A stretch of 64,000 nt of DNA from Filobasidium wieringae (GCA_001600055.1 BCIV01000002.1:376287-440286); one strand, 5' to 3'. Shown: positions 40,645-53,613, numbered from the stretch's first letter. A program made the numbers and translations. The notes: generated by a model not told the origin, from the sequence alone.

Positions 40645-43188
40645 TCAAGCGGAAGGAGAGAGATATACAGGGGACCCATCGGTCACTACTGCAGAATAGT
40701 CTATCTCTGCTCCAAGTCCCCCGCACTCCTTGGCGAAGTCAATGCTGCCAATCCTTTCTTGAATTGAGGAGATGAAGGTAGCCGAAGGACATTTCCCTTC
40801 GTCATTCTCTGGACATCCTTTGATACCCGTCAGAGGGACAGCAGCATCGTTGAGGATGACCCTGATATATTCGTTGCTCTTCCTGATGTAGTTTGCGTTG
40901 ACTTCGATCTCGTAAGCCTCGTCTGGACAGGATAAAATCTGGAACTGCATGTTGGTGGCGAAGGGCGAGATCCTGATAACAGGTTGATTATCAGCACATG
41001 CCTCATCTCGCGATATCGCGGACGGTGAACTTCACTTACTTTGAAGATATGTATGACCTATCTTTGGGCATATGGTCGGCAGGTAGAGGTCCGGTAGCGG
41101 CAAAACTTGTGAAGTTGAGAGCCACCACGACATCGTGGAACACGGTATCGTGAGTGAAATCGATGTAACTGTCCTCGCCAGTCAGCGAATATATCAAAAT
41201 TGGTTACGAAAACCAAGATCAACTTACAGGGGATCGTCCAAAGGGAAATGAATATCGTCATGCCAGGAGCTGTTCGTGGTAGAGTTGAATTCGGTCAAAC
41301 GAGCTGTATAGTTTGCGGGTTGATTTAGTACATTTCTCTGTATATTAGCGAGGATTCGCTTACTATGGGTCAACCGTGAAATAAGCTCTTGAGCATAACC
41401 GACCCCTTCGGCGCGAGAAACAGGGCTACCGAAGCCACTAGTGTACCACCACATGATATCGTTTCTGAGTCAATGACAAGCACTTAGTATTCGCCAACGA
41501 TTTAAAAATTCGTAAAGCTGCTAACCTGTACTGGAAACCCCTCCACTCCTCTTCGTTGAACAAGCCGCAGAAGGCAGAGTACCCCACAGCAACAGTCTCA
41601 TAAGCGCACATCTACACATCCTAAATGGTTAGGCGAGAACTAAGGGCGCGTTCTCCACATATGTGACTGACCTCCATGAAATCCTTCACATCTCGAACCG
41701 TTACATCATAGCCTTTAATCAATGGATTCAACCTCTTGACAGCGTCCTCAAGGAAGACTCCGTCCCAGATCTTCAGCTTCTCATTAGCTACGGAGTAGAG
41801 CTTGGAATTGTCGTTACGACACTGCGTTGAAGCCCTTTTCAGCTTCCACATAGGGTCAAGGCAAAGTCACGTTCCTTACCATAGCATATGGCGAAAGAGT
41901 GCAGTTGAATCCTGGACTTTCGATCATAACAGCAAGGTTGTATTGCTCTTCAACTGGTATACCGAAGAAACCTGAGAATAACAGGCAGCCCGTCAGCGAG
42001 AAAGAGAATGGTCGAAAACGACGGGGTCTTACCAGCTGCGAAGTTCTGCGCAGACTTAAGCATCCGGCTAGGAAGGGATTCATCAGGCCCTGATGACTCA
42101 GATCGTTGCGGCTCAACTTACTCTTGACTCTCGGTTCTAAACACAGGTAACCTATCACCGAAATCATCTAGCAAGAACCCATACTTCACTCTTGCGGATA
42201 CGCCCAAGTTGACTAGGAAGCCGTTTGACGTCAGAACGTTCATCCCCTCTTGACATGAACATGCACTCACATAGCTGCTGCCTTCCGAAGGGGGTCAAGA
42301 TCTCTGCTCCAAGCTTATAAGACCAGTCGTTCAAGAAGGCTAGATCTCCGGAGGCGTCCCAAGTAGCGTTTTGAAGCCTCAACGACAATCCCAAGGGACC
42401 CTCAAGGGTATCCGTCGTTGGGTATCTAAGGTTATGAAACAGCAGATGAGATAGAGGGGATGGTTCGACTGAAAGTAAAGCCTCTTACCGGGCACCATGC
42501 CTCTGTAGCCAATGCATACCTTTAATCCTACAACCCTTAGGCTCCAAGCTATCCGTTTCAGGTAAACCGTGACTATCTACCGAGTACCAAGGCGAAAGAT
42601 GGCCCCAATGCTGCATGATATTGAAGGGGTGTTTCTTGCCTCCGGCCGCTGGAGCGACAAGTGGTGGTTGAGCTGTCTGATGGGGAGGAGCTGGCGCAGT
42701 CAACAGGAGACCAGGTCTGGATGATGACCCCATATTCAGCTTATGCCTGCTGATCGATAATCTGCAGCCGAGCTCACTCTTTACCGGTGACTGTAGGACC
42801 TGCATAACCGATACTGTATGTAATAGGATAAGCAAGAAGCTCATGAGCTGAAAGAGTCGAGCAAACCAGCTTACTCGGTCGGAAATGAGCCCGAATTGGC
42901 GTGAGGCCTGTTGGAAACGATTCCGTTGTTATAGAATGCATTCGGCAAAAGAAACAACAAGACCGCCAGAGTTCCCGGTCCGAATATCAATAGAGGTATT
43001 ATAATGTGGCCATACAGTCTCTTCTTCGGCGTGGTTGTCAAGGTCTCCAAGTCTTCGTCAGATCGCTCGAAGTCGGAATTAGACGGCGGCGAACTCAACG
43101 CCGAGATGTGTTCTTGATATTGTGGTGGCAGCAAGGGTTCGTCCACCGATGCTCGATGAGCGAATTCCTGGCGTTTCTCCCCGTCCAT
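40645..43188 (-). CDS. Histidine acid phosphatase, membrane-anchored (phytase-like)
   Basis: Branch-2 histidine phosphatase that hydrolyses phosphomonoesters outside the cell or in the secretory path. The N-terminal ~55 residues are cytosolic, then a single helix (HIIIPLLIFGPGTLAVLLFLL) anchors it as a type II protein. After a Pro/Ala linker and HPFNIMQHWGHLSPWYSVD comes the catalytic RHGARYPT at about 42470-42500, then GRQQLF, VKYGFLLDD, FRTESQDRMLKSAQNF and a late THDTVFHDV (His-Asp proton-donor motif, around 41120-41160). The C-terminal domain has cysteine pairs (SCPDEAYEI, GCPENDEGKCPS). At least eight exons. The second junction was solved with a 61-nt intron that restores GKEPGLLLTAPAPP. 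All catalytic residues are present. Confidence 0.88.
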
Positions 43189-43450
43189 TGTATAGTCACA
43201 GGTCTACTACCTGAGCTACCTGAGATATCCAAGTGTATCTTTTTGATTGCAAGCGAGATACAAAAAATAGCGAAATAGCAGCAGTAGTATATCAGGTCTG
43301 ATAGCATCTGACAAGTTCGATCAGTCATGGGATTTGCTTCCGCTTCCGGAGTCATCACGTTCGAAACTGGAAGCTCCGAAAGTCGCCTATTTTGAGACGT
43401 TTTCATTTCTCGTCCCCTTTTACATACATGCTGCGTTGTTGGCATGTTTA

Positions 43451-46400
43451 TCAAGCTACAAAATAGGGCGCAGGGTATCCTTGGTATCTTTGAGAAGGAG
43501 TCCTGTTCAGACCGGATCCTCGGTTGGCTGGTCCGGGTGGAGGAGCATCACCGAAAGCATGCTCTTGTGCCTGTCTCTCAACTTCCTTGAGCATGTCCTT
43601 CAACTTGCTCATGCCCGCTGCGCCGACACCCATGGAATATCGACTAGCCTTCAACAAACCGTTGGCGGTCGCTCCCACTACATCTTGATCTGTCTTGTTG
43701 GCCAATGCCTCCTCTTCTCCGAATTGTTTAGCGAAAGTTGACCAATCCGACCTCTGTTGCAAGTAAGGCCGCAACAACCGTGGATCAATTCTGCCTAGGT
43801 GACCCTCGGTAAGATACGATTTCAATACATCCGGCTGAACAATAAAGCTGTTTCCAAGCTGTCGAAGCATATCAAATCGATCGTTCAAGCTTGGTATGCT
43901 GAAAGTCTTGATGACATCCTGGTAGGCAGCCAGGTCCCTGCGCCACGCCAACCATCCGTCAGAGCGTTGTCAGAAATGATACACCCAGAAACGACATACT
44001 TGGTGAGCATCAAACCTCCTGTAGGGTTTACTGGGAACCGCTTGTAGTGGTCGAGCAGAAGCCTGATTGTACGATGTATCAGGAGCTGCCCAACTCAGCG
44101 ATTGGCATCCGCTTGCTGATAAAGGCTTACCCATGAAATTCGACGCCTATCTCGGTGAAAAATGCCTCATTGTTTTTACCGCTGAAAGCCTTCCCGCCAG
44201 CGTCAATGAGCTTTTCCAAATAACCGCATGCAAGACTGCAGGGCTCGGTGGTAGTCCTAGCAAAAGAGAGTTCCTCGTCCTTTGGCTTGAAATCGTTGTG
44301 TTTCTGACGTTTCAGCAGCGTCGAGAGCCAAGCGACGGATACTGTAAGTACAATGGTCAGTCTTGGTTATGCGCGAGTGGTTCGAAAGACCTACCATCTA
44401 AGAAGCGATGCACCAAGGAGTTTACTTTGTTCTCCACCCGAGTGACTACATTGACATTAGATTGCAGTGCATCTTTCCTAACAGCCGCGACTGAGCTAAT
44501 AAGCGGGATCAAGACTGTAGAGTAGTAGCTTTGCCACAGATGTAATGCAAGATCGACCTGACGTAACTGTGACAAGATCGTCATATCGGGCTCTGTACGG
44601 TCTTGACCTTCCAATCGGGTGACTGCACTATCAATAGCAAGCTCCAAGTAATCCCGGGCAATGTCGTTCGACAATATTTTGGCGAGTCTAGCGGTATTTT
44701 TTGCCCTGCAACAAGTTGACGTGTCAGTTTAGTGATCACGGTAATGGGTTGGTGCATGCTCACGTTTCACCCGCAACACTCAGTTCAACTACCCTACCCA
44801 TGGCCTCAGCATGCAACTGCAGGAAATTCTCTATCACATCAAGGCTGATCATTCCGTCCGCTTGGTTAAATGTTTCTGCTGCTACTGGAGTGTACGTATG
44901 AGGTGGCGCAGGCCGATTGGGAGTCGCAGTTCCGGATGCTGCCGGTGACGCCGTCCGACTGATACCAGCGTCTTTTCCTCCAGTCACCCCAGTGAAGGCA
45001 TTTCCTCCGTATCGGTGGAGCCAAGCTGCTGCCGCAGAAGTTGCTGACTGACCAGCAGCTGGCGCAGAAGCTGGTGGAGCTGCTGCAGTTACCGAGAGTT
45101 TGTCTACCACTCTTTCGATAATATTGCCAGGTTTTGACTTTACTTGTTCCTGTGAGTAGAATCCAAATCAGCGATTAGGTATGACCGTGATTTGCGCATG
45201 ACTGACATAGTATCGATGAAAGGAGCCGGTCAAGTCTTTAGCTGCCACAGCTAGCCATTTGCCTTCTAGCTCTAGATACCGACCTCCTTCGAGGTATTGG
45301 CTGAACATCTCTTCCATGGCAGTGTCTAGCATCGACGCCAGAGTTACGGTAGAAGCTACCCCTCTTCTATCCATCGAAATCGTATGAGTTGCTGAGGCTT
45401 CTCCTCCGAAACCGGAGAAATCGTATTGTTTGAGATCTTCGATGAGGACTGAGCATTGGCTATGTGTAAGACGTAGCATTCGGAGAAGAGCAAGGGTGCC
45501 TATGTTTGCTGCTTTGGCAAAAAGCGTCTCGAGATGCTCTTGTATCTGTGTGCGATATACTGGTTAGGCAGAATAGCATATGGTAATAATTCCATCTTCA
45601 CGTACGACCTGTGCAAAGACCCGTTGCAAAAACACGCGCATTACGTCTTCTTTCATGGGGAAGACAGCCTGAATAATCTGAGCTTCTTGGTCTACAGTAG
45701 ACCGAATCTCCTGCAGTAAGGCCTTCAAGGCTGGTTCGGTAGTTGGTGCGGACTTGCGCGGATCGTTGAGAATGGTCCATCTAGAGCGTCGGTTGTCAGT
45801 AATTATGTTGGCTGCGTGATGATCCGTCATAACTCACATATCTTCTTTGGTCTCGGTGTCGACGCGAGATGTTCCATCTGGACTGAAACCAGTAGCCTCC
45901 TCCAGTACTCTGTCCTTTGAGATGAAGAAGTCGTGCTGATTAACGTACATCTGGATACAGGATGTACAGTTGTTGAAGTCCTGTAAGATCTTGGCACAAT
46001 GCTGTCTCGATCGAATTGAGATAAGTACGTGAATGGACAATCCACAGGATATCACTGCTCACCGCCATCATTCGAACATCTCCTTTCCTATAGCTCCGGT
46101 CAAACAACCTCAAGCATTCCTTTTCGAATCGCTCTGAGAATTTCTCCACCTCTTCCCTGATCCTCTCGGCCTTCTCAACGTCCTCATGCAACCCTTTGAG
46201 TCGTGCTTTATCGTCGTCATCCAGACGAGCGGTGTCTTGCGCATTCGAAGCGGCAGCAGAAGCGTTATCCGTCACATCTTTGGCTAATGTACCCAGTCGA
46301 CGCAAGATCACAGCCAGACGAGCCCTGCCTTCCCTGGAGGTTCTAGTTGCGAACAACGCTTCCAATGGAGTTTGGGGTTCGTTGGACGGAATAGGGTTGC

Positions 46401-47267
46401 CTTCCGCATCAAGTTCGCTTTTGACGGGTTTTGGTACTGAAGGCTGAGAGAGGGAGAGATAGTAGGATAACAGCAGGGAAGTTGATTGTGCTAGCGAACG
46501 AAGGTTATGTAACGATTCCATCTGTTCCCCTGGCGATAGCAAAGAAGATAGCTCAGATACCGCCGTTGAGGACTACTGCAGAAAGACTAACCTATTCGTA
46601 CAGCTGTTTTGCCCACTCCAGTGATTTTGGTTTCTAAAGCCGTGAAAGATGAGCCGATGGTCTATCGGACTTCTGCTCAGCATTTTAATTCGCTGTAGGT
46701 TCCGTCGAAGCTCTACCCACTTCAAAGCCTCCATCAATCTCTCGGAGCCTTCCCTCACATGATCGCTCCGCTTCACGGACTTCTCCCTCTAGCTCTCTTG
46801 TCCTCCGAGAGACAGACTTCTGCAACGACAACAGATGATCCAGAGCCGGGGAGAAGGAATTGATGAAAGCCAATGGATCGAGCGCTAAAGAAGTAGTATG
46901 GAGGCATCGGTATGAAGAACCCCTTAAGGGGAAAGAAGGCTTAACTTACCTCCTGTACTAGCTTTAGATGAAGCTATCAACTTGTCGCTTAAGTCTCCGA
47001 TGAAGTTCTCGACATTAAAATTACGCTGCGATAATGATAAGGTAGGTCGTAATCCAGAAGTCCACTGATTCAGGCCGTACTCACCTCAAATGAGCTTAGC
47101 TGCAACGCTTTGGCGACCCTCTCCTTCCCATCTTTACCAGTTCCGATTTCATGTTGATCAGGGAAACCTGGTTCTTGAACTTTGACTGTTCGGATAGCTG
47201 TACTGGTATCCCTGGCCCGCCTCATAGGCTTGAGAGGAGCGACTGAAGCTAATCCGTCGGATGACAT
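43451..47267 (-). CDS. SEC10: Exocyst subunit Sec10
   Basis: Part of the octameric exocyst that tethers secretory vesicles to the plasma membrane. A minus-strand gene of about ten exons. The start at 47267 (MSSDGLASVAPLKPMRR) follows the last upstream in-frame stop region. Signatures in order: NFNVENFIGDLSDKLI, LDPLAFINSFSPALDHLL with a coiled coil (SVSRRTRELEGEVREAERS), LETKITGVGKTAVRIGEQLES, DFNNCTSCIQMYVNQHDFFI, STVDQEAQIIQAVFPMKEDV with MRVFLQRVFAQVIQEHLE, and the C-terminal helical bundle ending in IKTFSIPSLNDRFDMLRQLG. A linker rich in Ala/Pro (SVTAAAPPASAPAAGQ) is inserted mid-protein. The last ~60 residues are Gly/Pro-rich. Housekeeping gene, divergent from the RCC1-repeat gene. Confidence 0.9.
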
Positions 47268-47655
47268 GTTTGCAATGTTGAGGTTCACCGGTTTGATCTC
47301 ATGACGCTCTCAAGCTCGGGCGATTCTAGTTCTGTACCGGGAGTGTTTTCAGGACGAGTGTGGTGAGTTTATCAACATCAAGATTTCATGTTCTGTAGTC
47401 TTGTACCTCTCACCCAGGGCAGTGCCAAGTGCGACGTTGAAGTTGACTGTATGAAAGCGATGATGCGGCATACACCCATCTCGAATCGCGCATCGCCGAA
47501 CTTGCCGATATCTGCATCTGGGAGCTCTGAGGAGCCTTGAACTCTATCCTTACATCTATCTCTTATATTGTCCGACAGTCTTCCAGAATTGGAAGTACGA
47601 AACGCCCAGCACGAACCTGCATGTTAGCTGTTCTCGACTCCCCTTGCCATCAAGA
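47268..47655. promoter_or_regulatory. Divergent Sec10 / RCC1-repeat promoter
   Basis: 388 bp between two start codons. No TATA box or repeated motif noticed; it contains CATCTCGAATCGCGC-type sequence near 47480. No gene seen. Confidence 0.4.
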
Positions 47656-49236
47656 ATGCCATACAAACTTTTAGCATCAGGATCGAACGGTGCTGGACAA
47701 CTCGGCATTTCGCATTTAGATGATGTCTCAACATATACGACATGCGAGTTCTGTTCCCAGCCCTGGAATGCCGAGGCATCTTCGTCGCAAGTGAAACAAT
47801 TCTCACCAGCGGGAAGGATCTTGAATATCGTCTCTGGAGCAGGTCATTCCTTGCTCTTGGCCAATGACGATCTAACGAGCTCACAAGGTGAGAAGATGTC
47901 TGTCTGGGCGACAGGTTCCAACGAATACGGCCAGTTGGGGTCAGCTTTTCAAGACGATGGTTTAGCAGATCAGCGACTCGTCTGGACCAGGATATCCACA
48001 ATGAAGCTTTTAAAGCGAGCAGGCTTGTCGGTCGATCCATTTCATAGATATACACCAATTCAGGTCGCCTGTTCCTGGACAACGAGCTTTATAGCTTTCC
48101 GATGCTGGACCAGGTCAGGGCAATTTGACTGGAGACAGGCATCTGACGTTATCCTGTCCTTTGGGTCCAACGATTTTGGAGAATTAGGAATAGATGATTC
48201 AAACCGAATCCTGCAAGCCGACACGGTCAATACCCTCGTCCGCGTGGTGCACCTGCCTGTCTCGAATACACAATGCCGAAACAACGGGGAAACAATCCAT
48301 ATTCAAACCTTGAAAGCGTCACAAAGGCATATCGTGTGTATTTATGACGAAGTCCTGACAGATCAAGAGTCCAGCTCGAGCGCAACGAGAAGAATAATTG
48401 CTGGATGGGGCGCTGCGCGACATGGCCAGCTATCGATTGAGAGCGCACACTCAAGCAACAGGTCTAGCCCTATAAGTCTCCAACGAAAGGCCGAAACTCT
48501 TACAAGATCTTCTCCCTCTTCCTCGCCTAGCCACCTGAAACGAGGTAGCGCTTTGTCCCGTAATCCAGGCAATTTACCTCCTCGAGGGAACCTCAAACTC
48601 AAGAAGAGCAGCTATCCTGCTGCATTCAAGAATCCAATGCAGATTGATGTACTATCAGCATTTCGAGACGCAGGAAAGTCCATACCGCAGATCGCGAGCG
48701 TGAGCGTTGGAGCTGGTCATACTGTGATCTTACTACACCACCCAATTGAGGGGGATACATACGAGATAATTGGCCTCGGAAATAACCTGAAAGGTCAAAT
48801 AGAGTTGTCTGAGGTGAATACCGAGGATTTTTCCGAGATGGGTTGCACTTGGAATGGGACGCTTCTATCGAAGCAAGGACAGATCAATACCGAGATCTGG
48901 ATGATCGGCTCAAATACCCATGGTCAACTCGGTAGTGGAACTCAAATAGACAAGCAGCCTTGTAAAGTCTCGCTTGGTCTCGACGAGCCATTTAGTGTCG
49001 TCGACGTAGCTTGTGGAAGCGAGCATATCATACTAGTCATAGAGGTGATGACAGGCGGTCGGCGCGTGATGACGTGGGGATGGAACGAGCACGGCAATCT
49101 TGGCCTGGGTCAAGACGATAAGACCGATAGGTGGGAACCCAAGAAGGTTGACCAGAGCGTCTTGGAAGGCGGTAGAGTATTGAATGCCTGGGCGGGTTGC
49201 GGAACGAGCTGGCTACTAGTGGAGTATAACGACTGA
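47656..49236 (+). CDS. RCC1-repeat protein, Ats1/Kti13-like
   Basis: A single-exon gene of 526 residues, unusual here because it has no intron. The N terminus MPYKLLASGSNGAGQLGISHLDDV is the first RCC1 blade and matches the start of Ats1/Kti13-type proteins, which act with Kti11/Dph3 in tRNA modification by Elongator and in diphthamide formation (established in yeast). Further blades: VSGAGHSLLLANDD, VWATGSNEYGQLG, ILSFGSNDFGELGIDD, VSVGAGHTVILL, IWMIGSNTHGQLGSGTQ, VACGSEHIILV and TWGWNEHGNLGLG. A Ser-rich insertion of ~60 residues (around residues 270-325) makes it longer than yeast Ats1. Other RCC1-repeat proteins such as RCCD1 types cannot be excluded, so orthology is moderate. Confidence 0.7.
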   Translation: MPYKLLASGSNGAGQLGISHLDDVSTYTTCEFCSQPWNAEASSSQVKQFSPAGRILNIVSGAGHSLLLANDDLTSSQGEKMSVWATGSNEYGQLGSAFQDDGLADQRLVWTRISTMKLLKRAGLSVDPFHRYTPIQVACSWTTSFIAFRCWTRSGQFDWRQASDVILSFGSNDFGELGIDDSNRILQADTVNTLVRVVHLPVSNTQCRNNGETIHIQTLKASQRHIVCIYDEVLTDQESSSSATRRIIAGWGAARHGQLSIESAHSSNRSSPISLQRKAETLTRSSPSSSPSHLKRGSALSRNPGNLPPRGNLKLKKSSYPAAFKNPMQIDVLSAFRDAGKSIPQIASVSVGAGHTVILLHHPIEGDTYEIIGLGNNLKGQIELSEVNTEDFSEMGCTWNGTLLSKQGQINTEIWMIGSNTHGQLGSGTQIDKQPCKVSLGLDEPFSVVDVACGSEHIILVIEVMTGGRRVMTWGWNEHGNLGLGQDDKTDRWEPKKVDQSVLEGGRVLNAWAGCGTSWLLVEYND

Positions 49237-49312
49237 TACTTGTCGTAAAGGTGAGATATCGAAATAATACCCATGATCCGGAACAAATACAAAAGGTCCA
49301 ACATGGCCACTC

Positions 49313-50891
49313 TTACTTCCTTCCCTTGTCCCTCCTCGACTTGCCCGGTCGCTGTCCACCTCCCCTAGCACCTCCTCTAGCACCTCCTCGACCTGAAGGC
49401 TTCCCTCGTCCAGCACTAGGACCGAAATCGTTCGTGCTTTCGCGGGTATTCTCTTTCGATCGACGTCCTCCTCCTCCCATTCCGAATTTGGCATTTCGTG
49501 CGTGACGAGGCATCTGTGCAAGCGTAAGTTTCAGACAACAAGCTCTCCAATGTCTACAGCCATGCTTCCTTGGACTCACCTTGGTATCGCGGCCACCTCG
49601 TCCGCCAGCAGTCTTTCCACCTCTTCTTCCAGCGCTCTCGCCTCGACCTTCAATAGCATCCTCAACTCTGACATCGAACGCGCTCTGTCCCTCACCCTCG
49701 TCTCCAACCTCAACCCCATCCTTCCTCTTCCTCTTGATCCCCCTGATCCTCTCATCCATACCCTTCCTCTCCTGAATCCTACTCTTGAGCTTCTCATGCT
49801 GGATCTGTTTTCCGTATTTCTTGAGGTCACGTTGTTTCTTGGCTGCTTCCGATTTCTTGATTCCTGAGGCTTCATCGACCAGTCGGGTTCGGACTCGTTC
49901 CATGTGAACGTCAGATTTGACCATTTCGGCGTAGTAGTCGGAAGGACGGGTAAAGGGGATATCGGCTTGTTTACACAATTTCCGGGCTCTGTCGACTATA
50001 GAAAGGGCTTGCTTGTAGCTGAATTTGAAGACTGTTTCATTAGCGTGGTTCCAGTTGGAAAACGGTAGGTACTTACAAAGCAACCTCTCGCTTCAAGTCG
50101 TCGTTGGCATCCACCTCATCGAAGTTGTCTTTAGTGGTCAAAGTCAAGTGCTCTCCCCATGGCATAGCTTTAGTGATAGCAAACTGCTCAGCGTAGTGCT
50201 TCAAAGCGGTCTAAGCCAAAGATAAGCGGACACTGTGTCAATCCCTCAATTGCCATTGTCAAAGACAGAATTTCGGGACTCACCCGGTTGTTGATGACTA
50301 CCTTCCTGGCGGGGACGGCATCCTCATCTACACTCATGTTTGACTCGAGCTCGTCCAAAGCCAAATCCTCAGCGGTCTGCTCAGCTACTCCAGGCAGGTC
50401 GGATTTGAGCACCTGGTTGTCGAACAGAAATTAATTGCTTGTAAAGGAAGAAAACGGAGGAAATTCCTTACTGATGCAGGCACAACATCTTCGTCGGCTT
50501 CTTCCTCGTCCTCTTCATCATCCTCTTCGTCGGACATCTGGCTACCGTCGCCACTTCCGTACTCCAGCTCATCGTCATCCTCACCTCCAGCAACACTAGA
50601 GAGAACGTCCATGTCGAACTCGTTCAACCCATCCTTTCCGAGAAGCTCCATCAGCCGTTGCATACCCTCCTCTGTCACTCCATCAGTCTCGTCTTCATCG
50701 TCTGAATCCAAGTCGGAAGGAATATCCTCATAGTTATCAGAATCACCTTCGCCATCCTCGGCTTCTACCACTTCAGCGACTTTGGCAGGCTTGATAGGTT
50801 TCTTTCCCTTGGCATCTAAAGCTTTTGTTGGGGTGGATTTGGCCGGCTTAGCGGCATTTTTCACAGCAGGCGGTTGAGTTTTCTTTGCCAT
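49313..50891 (-). CDS. EBP2: Ribosome biogenesis protein Ebp2
   Basis: Nucleolar protein needed for 27S pre-rRNA processing and 60S assembly. Start at 50891 (MAKKTQPPAVKNAAKPAK), stop at 49313; about five exons. A Lys/Ala/Pro-rich N terminus and long acidic tracts (SDLDSDDEDETDGV, EDDEEDEEEADEDV) precede the conserved core: LKHYAEQFAITKAMPWGEHLTL split over two exons, EVDANDDLKREVALYKQALS, PFTRPSDYYAEMVKSD, HMERVRTRLVDE and KKQRDLKKYGKQIQHEKLK, all typical of Ebp2. The C terminus contains RNAKFGMGGGGRRSKENTR and ends in RGG-like repeats plus a basic tail. It shares a 261-bp divergent promoter, holding a TCACGTGA site, with Nug1, another 60S factor. Confidence 0.9.
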
Positions 50892-51010
50892 TGCAAGTGT
50901 TCGAGCTTTGCAATGATTAACAGTATTGACTAGGTCAAAGTGCATAGCCTCAATGTGAACTATGATTCTGGTCATAGAGATCTGTCTGAAATCCCACAAA
51001 AGCGTTTTGG

Positions 51011-51018
51011 TCACGTGA
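51011..51018. promoter_or_regulatory. TCACGTGA palindrome between EBP2 and NUG1
   Basis: E-box near the middle of the 261-bp divergent promoter of two ribosome-biogenesis genes (120 bp from the EBP2 ATG, 135 bp from the NUG1 ATG). Confidence 0.5.
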
Positions 51019-51152
51019 TCTAGGCTTGAATTGTTGAAATGTGGAGGCGATCAGTCAACCTTTCTGATCATATCAAAGGCAGACTCCCTTCATCCCGAAT
51101 CAGGATCCAACGTCCTACTAATAGATTGTATCAACCCCATAAGGTCGAGAAA

Positions 51153-53613
51153 ATGCCACGAGCAAGTAAGTGTACACAGCAAAGAAATTAAAAGCCTTGA
51201 TTCAGAAAAGTAAACTAAACCTTACCGTTATTTACAGACAAGCAAACTCAGAATAAATCGAAGTCAAAACGGATAGATGTTGCTCAGCCCAAGAAGAAGA
51301 TAGGAAAGGAGTTGGGAATACCGAAACTCAAGGGTCTACAAAAGGCCGTCGATGCGAAGGCAGCCAAGCTCGCTAGAGTAAGGCTGACAGGGTTTGGAAA
51401 TACGTCAGGAATTCTTTACTAACGACATGCTCCTTTATCTAGGGTCTCGCCCGCAATGAACAAACCATGCAACACCTTCTAGCTACTTCAACATCCATCA
51501 AACCCTTGATCGATGATCTCCCGCTGGCCGAAGCAGTCGCCGAACCTTTCTCCACCCTTGCGTCTACCGATCACCTATCTGCTTTGAAAGATTCGTCTAC
51601 GAGAGCCTTTACACGGGAATTAAAGAAGGTCATCGACAGGAGTGATGTGATCGTTCAAGTCCTGGACGCCAGGGATCCAGAAGGGACGCGTAGTCGATGG
51701 GTCGAAGAGGAAGTAAGGAAGAAGGAAGCAGAGGGTAAACGATTGATGGGGGTAGTCAACAAGATTGGTAAGTCCCTTTAGCGAGTCTCGTAGCAGGACG
51801 CACAATCTAACCAGATGATCGATTCGTCAGATCTGGTACCAAGAGAAAACTTGGAAGCATGGCTGAAACACCTCCGACACTCTTTCCCTGTCATGCCCTT
51901 CAAATCCTCCACACAGGCTCAACGACAAAACCTGTCGCAAGCAGCCATCCACCTTTCTACCAATACCGCTTCCTCCAAGAACGCTTTAGGCGGTACAACT
52001 TCCAACACCAAACCAAGCGATCCTATTCCTACAACGTCCGCCTCCCTGGGAGCACCTGCTCTTCTTCAATTACTAAAGAAATACGCATCAACTCATCCTC
52101 ATCAAACCTTGACCGTCGGATTCATCGGTTATCCGAATGTCGGGAAATCATCCTTGATCAACTCGCTCAAGCGATCTCGAGCTTGCCCCGTTGCTGCTAT
52201 GCCAGGAAAGACTCGAGTGATGCAGGAGGTCGTACTGGACAAAGGAGTCAAGGTCCTCGATTGTCCTGGAGTAGTCCTGGACGACTTCGATCGAATGGGT
52301 TTGGCTCTGAGTGACGAGGACAAGGGCAGGAGAAAAGGGGAGGTACTATTGAGGAACTGTGTGAAGGTGGAGGAGGTTGATGATCCTATGGCTGCTGTTG
52401 AAGAGATCTTGAGGAGGGTCGAGGAGGAGAAGATGAGGGAGATCTATGGGGTTCCCGAGTATAAGAATATCACAGAGTTCTTGGTCCGGGTGGCACTGAC
52501 TAGGGGAAGATTGGGCAAGGTGAGTCCCGTACAATGTGCATCTCCTTGGCGTTAGCTGAACTATGATCCTTCTCGCGCCTAAGGGAGGTGTACCTGATTT
52601 GATTGCCGCGGCCACTTCCATCCTTAGAGACTGGAATGCCGGAAAGATCCCATACTACACCAAACCACCTAAAACTCACCCGTCCGGTAACTTGAAGAAC
52701 GAATCAGAGCTTCCCACTGCTCCTGTAGAAGGTGGAATGGAAGTCGATAATGGCCCTGACAAACCCGTAGGGGGGGATGCGATTCTACAAGGTCTCAGTG
52801 AAGCGTTCGATCTGGATGGTTTGTTCTCCGCGACGGGAAGTGGAGAATTTGAAGCTGGTGATGCTGGCGACTGGGTACATGGTACCGAGGAACTCGGGGA
52901 GGTGTACGATGAGGACATCGGGGAGGTTGAGCAGGTTGGAAAGCCTGATATGCCCGTTGACGAAGAGTGAGTCGTCCCGTCTGCGAGTTCGAGTGTCAAT
53001 AATAAGGAGATCTAACGCGCGTCAACGCAATACTAGGCTTTTGGATCAGATGGCATCGGCACAAACTGCCAAATTCTCGTTCTCTACGCCAGCTTTCGAA
53101 AACCCTTATCAACCCGAAGCATCCACCTCGGCTATTCAAGCGCCTATTCCTACTCTCCCTCGAACGAACGTTAACGCTCTCTTCACTCCTGCTGAACGAG
53201 CTTTACTTCCCAACAACCCCGATCTCAACCCTCTGGATCGAAAAGCACTGAAACAAAAGGCCAAGAAGAACGCGAAACGGGCACGAGAAGCGGAGAAACA
53301 AGAGCGGGCGGCTGATGAGGACATGTTCGATGCCTCTGCTCTATTCGGCTCGATGAGTGTCACACAGCCGAAACGTCCTGAGCTGAAGAAAAAGAAAAAG
53401 TCCGAGACCAAGAATGTCAAGACGAAGGGCTCTGTAGCGCCTGTCAAATTCGATGAAGAGACGCAAAAGGAGCTGGATTTCATGAGCTTCCTGAACTCTG
53501 TAGGAGGTGAGTCGCGCTCAATTTGATGTGTCTTGTTTATCAGTTGATCCTGATTTGTTAACTTCTTTGCAACTGAAGGGGATGGCGGAGACGATGACGA
53601 TATGGAGTTGTAA
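51153..53613 (+). CDS. NUG1: Nuclear GTP-binding protein Nug1/Gnl3 (nucleostemin family)
   Basis: Circularly permuted GTPase that helps mature and export 60S particles. The start at 51153 is followed after 10 bases by an intron, giving [16 protein letters not shown], a basic nucleolar signal. The permuted motifs appear in order: G4 VVNKIDLVP, G1 [15 protein letters not shown]2-like PGKTR and G3 DCPGV. A coiled coil precedes them ([24 protein letters not shown] is the DARDPxGTR motif). The C-terminal RNA-binding-like part has [24 protein letters not shown]. After this an acidic tail ([23 protein letters not shown]) and a Lys-rich extension reach DDDDMEL at the end. At least six exons; all GTPase motifs are intact. 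Confidence 0.9.
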
